From positions 1 to 35,268 of the forward strand of contig NZ_DASYHS010000198.1 in assembly GCF_035998295.1 (NCBI RefSeq): a stretch of DNA of 35,268 bases. Direction: 5' to 3'. Numbering within the stretch: position 1 is the first letter of the stretch; the number at the start of each line of letters is the position of its first letter. This stretch comes from DASYHS01 sp035998295. Its GTDB lineage: Bacteria > Pseudomonadota > Alphaproteobacteria > Azospirillales > Azospirillaceae. The notes beneath the pieces were generated by a model. It saw only the letters and a list, made by a program, of their open reading frames with translations, was not told the origin of the DNA and did not search any database. Below, piece after piece: positions 32,764 to 35,268 of this stretch. Made by a program: the position numbers and the translations under genes.

Positions 32764-33954
32764 TCAGGCCGCGCGCTCGATGGCGATGGCGGTGGCCTCT
32801 CCGCCGCCGATGCACAGGGAGGCCACGCCGCGGGACAGCCCGTGCCGCTCCAGCGCATGGAGCAGCGTCACGACGAGGCGGGCGCCGGTCGCGCCGATGG
32901 GATGGCCCAGCGCGCAGGCGCCGCCGTTCACGTTGAGGATGTCGGAGGGAATGCCGAGATCGCGCTGAGCCGCCATGGCGACGGCGGCGAAAGCCTCGTT
33001 GATCTCGAACAGGTCCACGTCCCCGATGCCCCAGCCGGCCTTGTCGAGGAGCTTGCGGATGGCCGGGATCGGCGCCGTGGTGAACCAGGCGGGGTCCTGG
33101 GAATGGGTCGCATGCGCCGTGATCCGCGCCAGGATCGGCAGGCCTTCGCGCTCGGCGAGCGAACGCCGCATCAGAACGAGCGCCGCCGCGCCGTCCGCGT
33201 TCGCGGACGAGCTTGCCGCGGTGATGGTCCCGTCGGGACGGAAGGCCGGCCTCAGCGAGGGGATCTTCTCCGGCGAGACCTTCAGCGGGTTCTCGTCCGC
33301 CTCGACCACCGTGTCGCCGGTCTTGCCCCGGACCGCCATGGGCGCGATCTCGGCGGCGAAGGCGCCCTCTTCCACCGCCCTACGGGCGCGGGTCAGGGTC
33401 TCGATCGCGTAGGCGTCCTGGTCCGCCCGGCTGAACCCGTAGGCCTGGGCGGTCGCCTCGCCGAAGTCGCCCATCGGCCGGCCGCCCTCGTAGGCGTCCT
33501 CCAGGCCGTCCATCATCATGTGGTCGATGAGGCGGTCGTGGCCGACCCGGTAGCCGCCGCGTGCCTTGGCCAGGAGATAGGGGGCCTGCGACATCGCTTC
33601 CATGCCGCCGGACACGACGATCCCGGCCGAGCCCGCCAGGATCACGTCGTGGGCGAGCATCGTCGCCTTCATCCCGGACCCGCACACCTTGTTGACGGTC
33701 GTCGCACCCGTCCCGTCGGGAAGGCCGGCCCCGCGGGCAGCCTGGCGCGCCGGGGCCTGCCCCTGGCCGGCCGACAGCACGCAGCCCATCATGACCTCGT
33801 CCACCCTGTCGCCGGCGAGCCCTGCGCGGGCGAGGGCGGCGCGGATGACATGGCTGCCGAGAGCGGGAGCGCTGAAGCCGGAGAGGCTCCCCTGGAACCG
33901 GCCCAGAGGGCTTCGGACGGCGGAAACGATGACGACGGGATCGTGCGACGGCAT
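32764..33954 (-). CDS. Acetyl-CoA acetyltransferase (thiolase)
   Basis: Condenses two acetyl-CoA or cleaves acetoacetyl-CoA. The 396-residue protein has the thiolase triad: nucleophile Cys91 in VNKVCGSGMKA, His351 in GHPIGATGAR and Cys381 in LCIGGGEA; FEINEAFA is present as well. Length and motifs suit a biosynthetic-type (PhaA/AtoB-like) thiolase. ATG 33954 has GGAGG 6 nt upstream; the frame is open further back across the intergenic region and the TetR gene without meaning. It is transcribed away from a TetR-family gene that shares its promoter region, so it is probably that regulator's target. No phaB or HMG-CoA gene is nearby. Confidence 0.95.
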   Translation of the reverse strand: MPSHDPVVIVSAVRSPLGRFQGSLSGFSAPALGSHVIRAALARAGLAGDRVDEVMMGCVLSAGQGQAPARQAARGAGLPDGTGATTVNKVCGSGMKATMLAHDVILAGSAGIVVSGGMEAMSQAPYLLAKARGGYRVGHDRLIDHMMMDGLEDAYEGGRPMGDFGEATAQAYGFSRADQDAYAIETLTRARRAVEEGAFAAEIAPMAVRGKTGDTVVEADENPLKVSPEKIPSLRPAFRPDGTITAASSSANADGAAALVLMRRSLAEREGLPILARITAHATHSQDPAWFTTAPIPAIRKLLDKAGWGIGDVDLFEINEAFAAVAMAAQRDLGIPSDILNVNGGACALGHPIGATGARLVVTLLHALERHGLSRGVASLCIGGGEATAIAIERAA

Positions 33955-33976
33955 GTGAACCTCCTTCAGATGATGG

Positions 33977-34004
33977 TTGACATATAATATGACGATCATA
34001 ATGT
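33977..34004 (+). promoter_or_regulatory. Overlapping divergent promoters with a palindromic operator, thiolase / TetR
   Basis: In an AT-rich island, TTGACA (33977-33982) and TAATGT (33999-34004), spaced 16 bp, form a good sigma-70 promoter for the TetR gene. A palindrome TATGA-CGA-TCATA (33988-34000) sits inside the spacer. The minus strand has TTTACA and a TATATG-like box over the same bases for the thiolase gene. A repressor bound here would block both directions, the usual autoregulated TetR layout. Confidence 0.65.
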
Positions 34005-34035
34005 AAAGAGGCGGGACGGACAGGGAGGCATCGGC

Positions 34036-34632
34036 ATGCGATACGAAAAGGGCCACAAGGAGCAGACGCGCAAACGCGTCGTCGACGTCGCCTCGGCCCG
34101 ATTCCGCGCGAAGGGCATCGAGGGCACGGGCGTGGCCGGCCTCATGGCCGAGGCCGGGCTCACGCATGGCGGCTTCTACGCGCATTTCAAGTCGAAGGAC
34201 GACCTCGTCCGCGAGGCCTTGTCCGCCGCCCATGCGCGCAACCGCGCGGGCTGGGCCGCCGAGGTGAAGGCCGCGCGGGACCGGGGCGGGGACGGGCTGG
34301 AGGCGATCGTGCGGTGGTACCTGCGGCCCGCGCATCGCGACCGGCCGGAGGCGGGCTGCTCGGTGGCGGCGCTTGCGCCGGAGGTCGCCCGGAACGATCC
34401 CGAAATCCGGGACGCCATGGCCCGGGCCGCGGACGAGATGGCGGCGATCATCGCGTCCGAACTACCGCCGTCCCTTTCCGGGGAGCGGGCGCGGGAAACG
34501 GCCTACGCGATCTTCGCCCTGATGGTCGGAACGCTGCAGCTCGCGCGCGTCACGACGGACCACGCGCTGTCCGAGGCGATCCTCGAAGCCGGACGGGAAG
34601 CGGCCCTGCGGCTTGCCCGCCGGGAGACCTGA
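34036..34632 (+). CDS. TetR-family transcriptional regulator
   Basis: The 198-residue protein has an N-terminal TetR helix-turn-helix (about 8-55): RKRVVDVASARFRAKGIEGTGVAGLMAEAGLTHGGFYAHFKSKDDL. The recognition part LTHGGFYAHFKSK belongs to the AcrR/NemR-like subgroup. The C-terminal half carries AGCSVAALAPEVARNDPEIR, typical of the TetR_C ligand domain in that subgroup, where the Cys can sense electrophiles in some members. GGGAGG precedes ATG 34036. It is divergent from the thiolase and upstream of an MFS exporter in the same direction, both possible targets. Confidence 0.94.
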   Translation: MRYEKGHKEQTRKRVVDVASARFRAKGIEGTGVAGLMAEAGLTHGGFYAHFKSKDDLVREALSAAHARNRAGWAAEVKAARDRGGDGLEAIVRWYLRPAHRDRPEAGCSVAALAPEVARNDPEIRDAMARAADEMAAIIASELPPSLSGERARETAYAIFALMVGTLQLARVTTDHALSEAILEAGREAALRLARRET

Positions 34633-34728
34633 CGAACCCCTTCCCGCGCCGCCGAAGCTTCCGCATCCGTCGGGGAAAGTCCCCGGGCGGCCTCCCACGG
34701 TCCTGGCCGGGGGGCGGCCGGCGGGCAG

Positions 34729-34745
34729 GCCCGGCGTCACCGGGC
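34729..34745. terminator. Small hairpin after the TetR gene
   Basis: GCCCGG (34729-34734) and CCGGGC (34740-34745) pair around a 5-nt loop in the 167-nt gap between the TetR gene and the MFS gene. There is no T-run, so it is a weak candidate. Confidence 0.3.
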
Positions 34746-34799
34746 TCGATCGCAAATACCGGTGCCGGCGTGTCCGGCAGATTTCATGGGAGACCGCCC

Positions 34800-35268
34800 G
34801 TGTCCGCTACCGGCAAGATACTGGATTGCGATGTTCCGCCGCCGATGGAGCGCAGGCTGACGGGCGCGGTCCTGACGCTTCTGGCAGGCCTTGCCGCGAT
34901 CGGCATGCTTTCCACCAACATCATCCTCCCCTCATTTCCGGCCATGGCGGGCTCGATCGGCGTCTCGACGCGCGATCTCAGCCTGACGCTCTCCAGCTTC
35001 TTCATCGCCTTCGCAGCGGGACAACTCGTCGTCGGGCCGCTCTCGGACCGGTTCGGGCGGAAGCGGCTCGTGCTGGGAGGCCTGATCGTGTTCATCCTCG
35101 GCTGCGCCATCTGCGCATCCGCCGACGCCCTCGCGACGCTCATCGCGGGACGCGTCGTACAGGCGCTCGGGGTCTGCGCGTCGTCCGTCCTGTCGCGCGC
35201 CATCGCCCGGGATCTCTTCGAGGGCGAGACCCTGGCCAGGACCCAGGCGTTCACCATGGTCGCGATGT
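34800..35268 (+). CDS. MFS exporter, Bcr/CflA family, 5' part only
   Basis: An open frame beginning GTG 34800 (GGGAGA about 6 nt upstream) runs off the window end. The 156 codons present encode a short cytosolic N-terminus and the first membrane helices, with LPSFPAMAGSIGVSTRDLSLTLSSFFIAFAAGQLVVGPLSDRFGRKR in the first part (residues about 45-91). The loop GPLSDRFGRKR is the MFS motif A as seen in Bcr/CflA drug-efflux proteins, and RDLF later is also typical. It lies 167 nt after the TetR gene in the same direction and may belong to its regulon. Confidence 0.88.
   Translation, partial: MSATGKILDCDVPPPMERRLTGAVLTLLAGLAAIGMLSTNIILPSFPAMAGSIGVSTRDLSLTLSSFFIAFAAGQLVVGPLSDRFGRKRLVLGGLIVFILGCAICASADALATLIAGRVVQALGVCASSVLSRAIARDLFEGETLARTQAFTMVAM

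Overview
The window is very GC-rich chromosomal DNA (roughly 70% G+C by eye). Gene content points to an alphaproteobacterium, most likely Rhodospirillales of the Azospirillum/Skermanella kind: an HWE/HisKA_2-type sensor kinase, a response regulator with a VGPDRRK linker, a glycogen-to-trehalose enzyme set and a PhnA-like membrane protein. The family-level assignment is inference from style, not a database result.

The most interesting region is 2304-7637 (minus strand), a tightly packed five-gene operon read in the order: SyrB2-type non-haem iron halogenase, free-standing peptidyl carrier protein, type II thioesterase, stand-alone NRPS adenylation protein, acyl-CoA-dehydrogenase-like flavoprotein. 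Genes are joined by 3-15 nt gaps or by 4-8 nt overlaps. The halogenase has the HxA (His-Gln-Ala) iron site of chlorinases in place of the hydroxylase HxD. The adenylation pocket reads D-A-F-F-L-G-V-T-F-K, an isoleucine-like code. The flavoprotein lacks the usual MCAD/SCAD catalytic Glu. This part list matches the KtzD/KtzC/KtzB/KtzA cassette of kutzneride biosynthesis, which turns isoleucine on a carrier into gamma-chloro-isoleucine and then a cyclopropane (allocoronamic acid), and it resembles the coronamic acid Cma system. No multimodular NRPS is in the window, so the thioesterase may release a free chlorinated or cyclopropyl amino acid.

Layout. 6-476: YbaK-type tRNA deacylase (-) with 16-bp tandem repeats upstream. 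660-948: decayed IS5-family transposase. 1268-2152: PhnA-like membrane protein. 2304-7637: halogenase operon. 7976-10702: divergent multi-PAS sensor kinase. 10832-13468: Rieske oxygenase alpha and beta subunits plus an SDR. 13471-14997: unrecognised 508-aa protein (-). 15275-18475: glgX and a response regulator. 18590-22259: YCII protein, O6-alkylguanine-DNA alkyltransferase (-), D-lactate dehydrogenase and lactate permease. 22338-29308: treZ-malQ-treY. 29351-29830: bacterioferritin. 29814-30104: small ORF (-). 30208-31173: AraC regulator (-). 31356-32693: TTC38-like protein. 32764-33954: thiolase (-), divergent from a TetR regulator (34036-34632). 34800-35268: start of a Bcr/CflA-like MFS exporter, cut by the window edge.

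How the genes work together. GlgX debranches glycogen, TreY isomerises the terminal linkage, TreZ releases trehalose and MalQ re-equilibrates the maltodextrins, giving an osmoprotectant route. LdhA and the lactate permease form a lactate pair. The Rieske alpha/beta/SDR trio looks like a benzoate-type ring-hydroxylation and diol-dehydrogenation set without its own reductase. No tRNA, rRNA or CRISPR array was seen.
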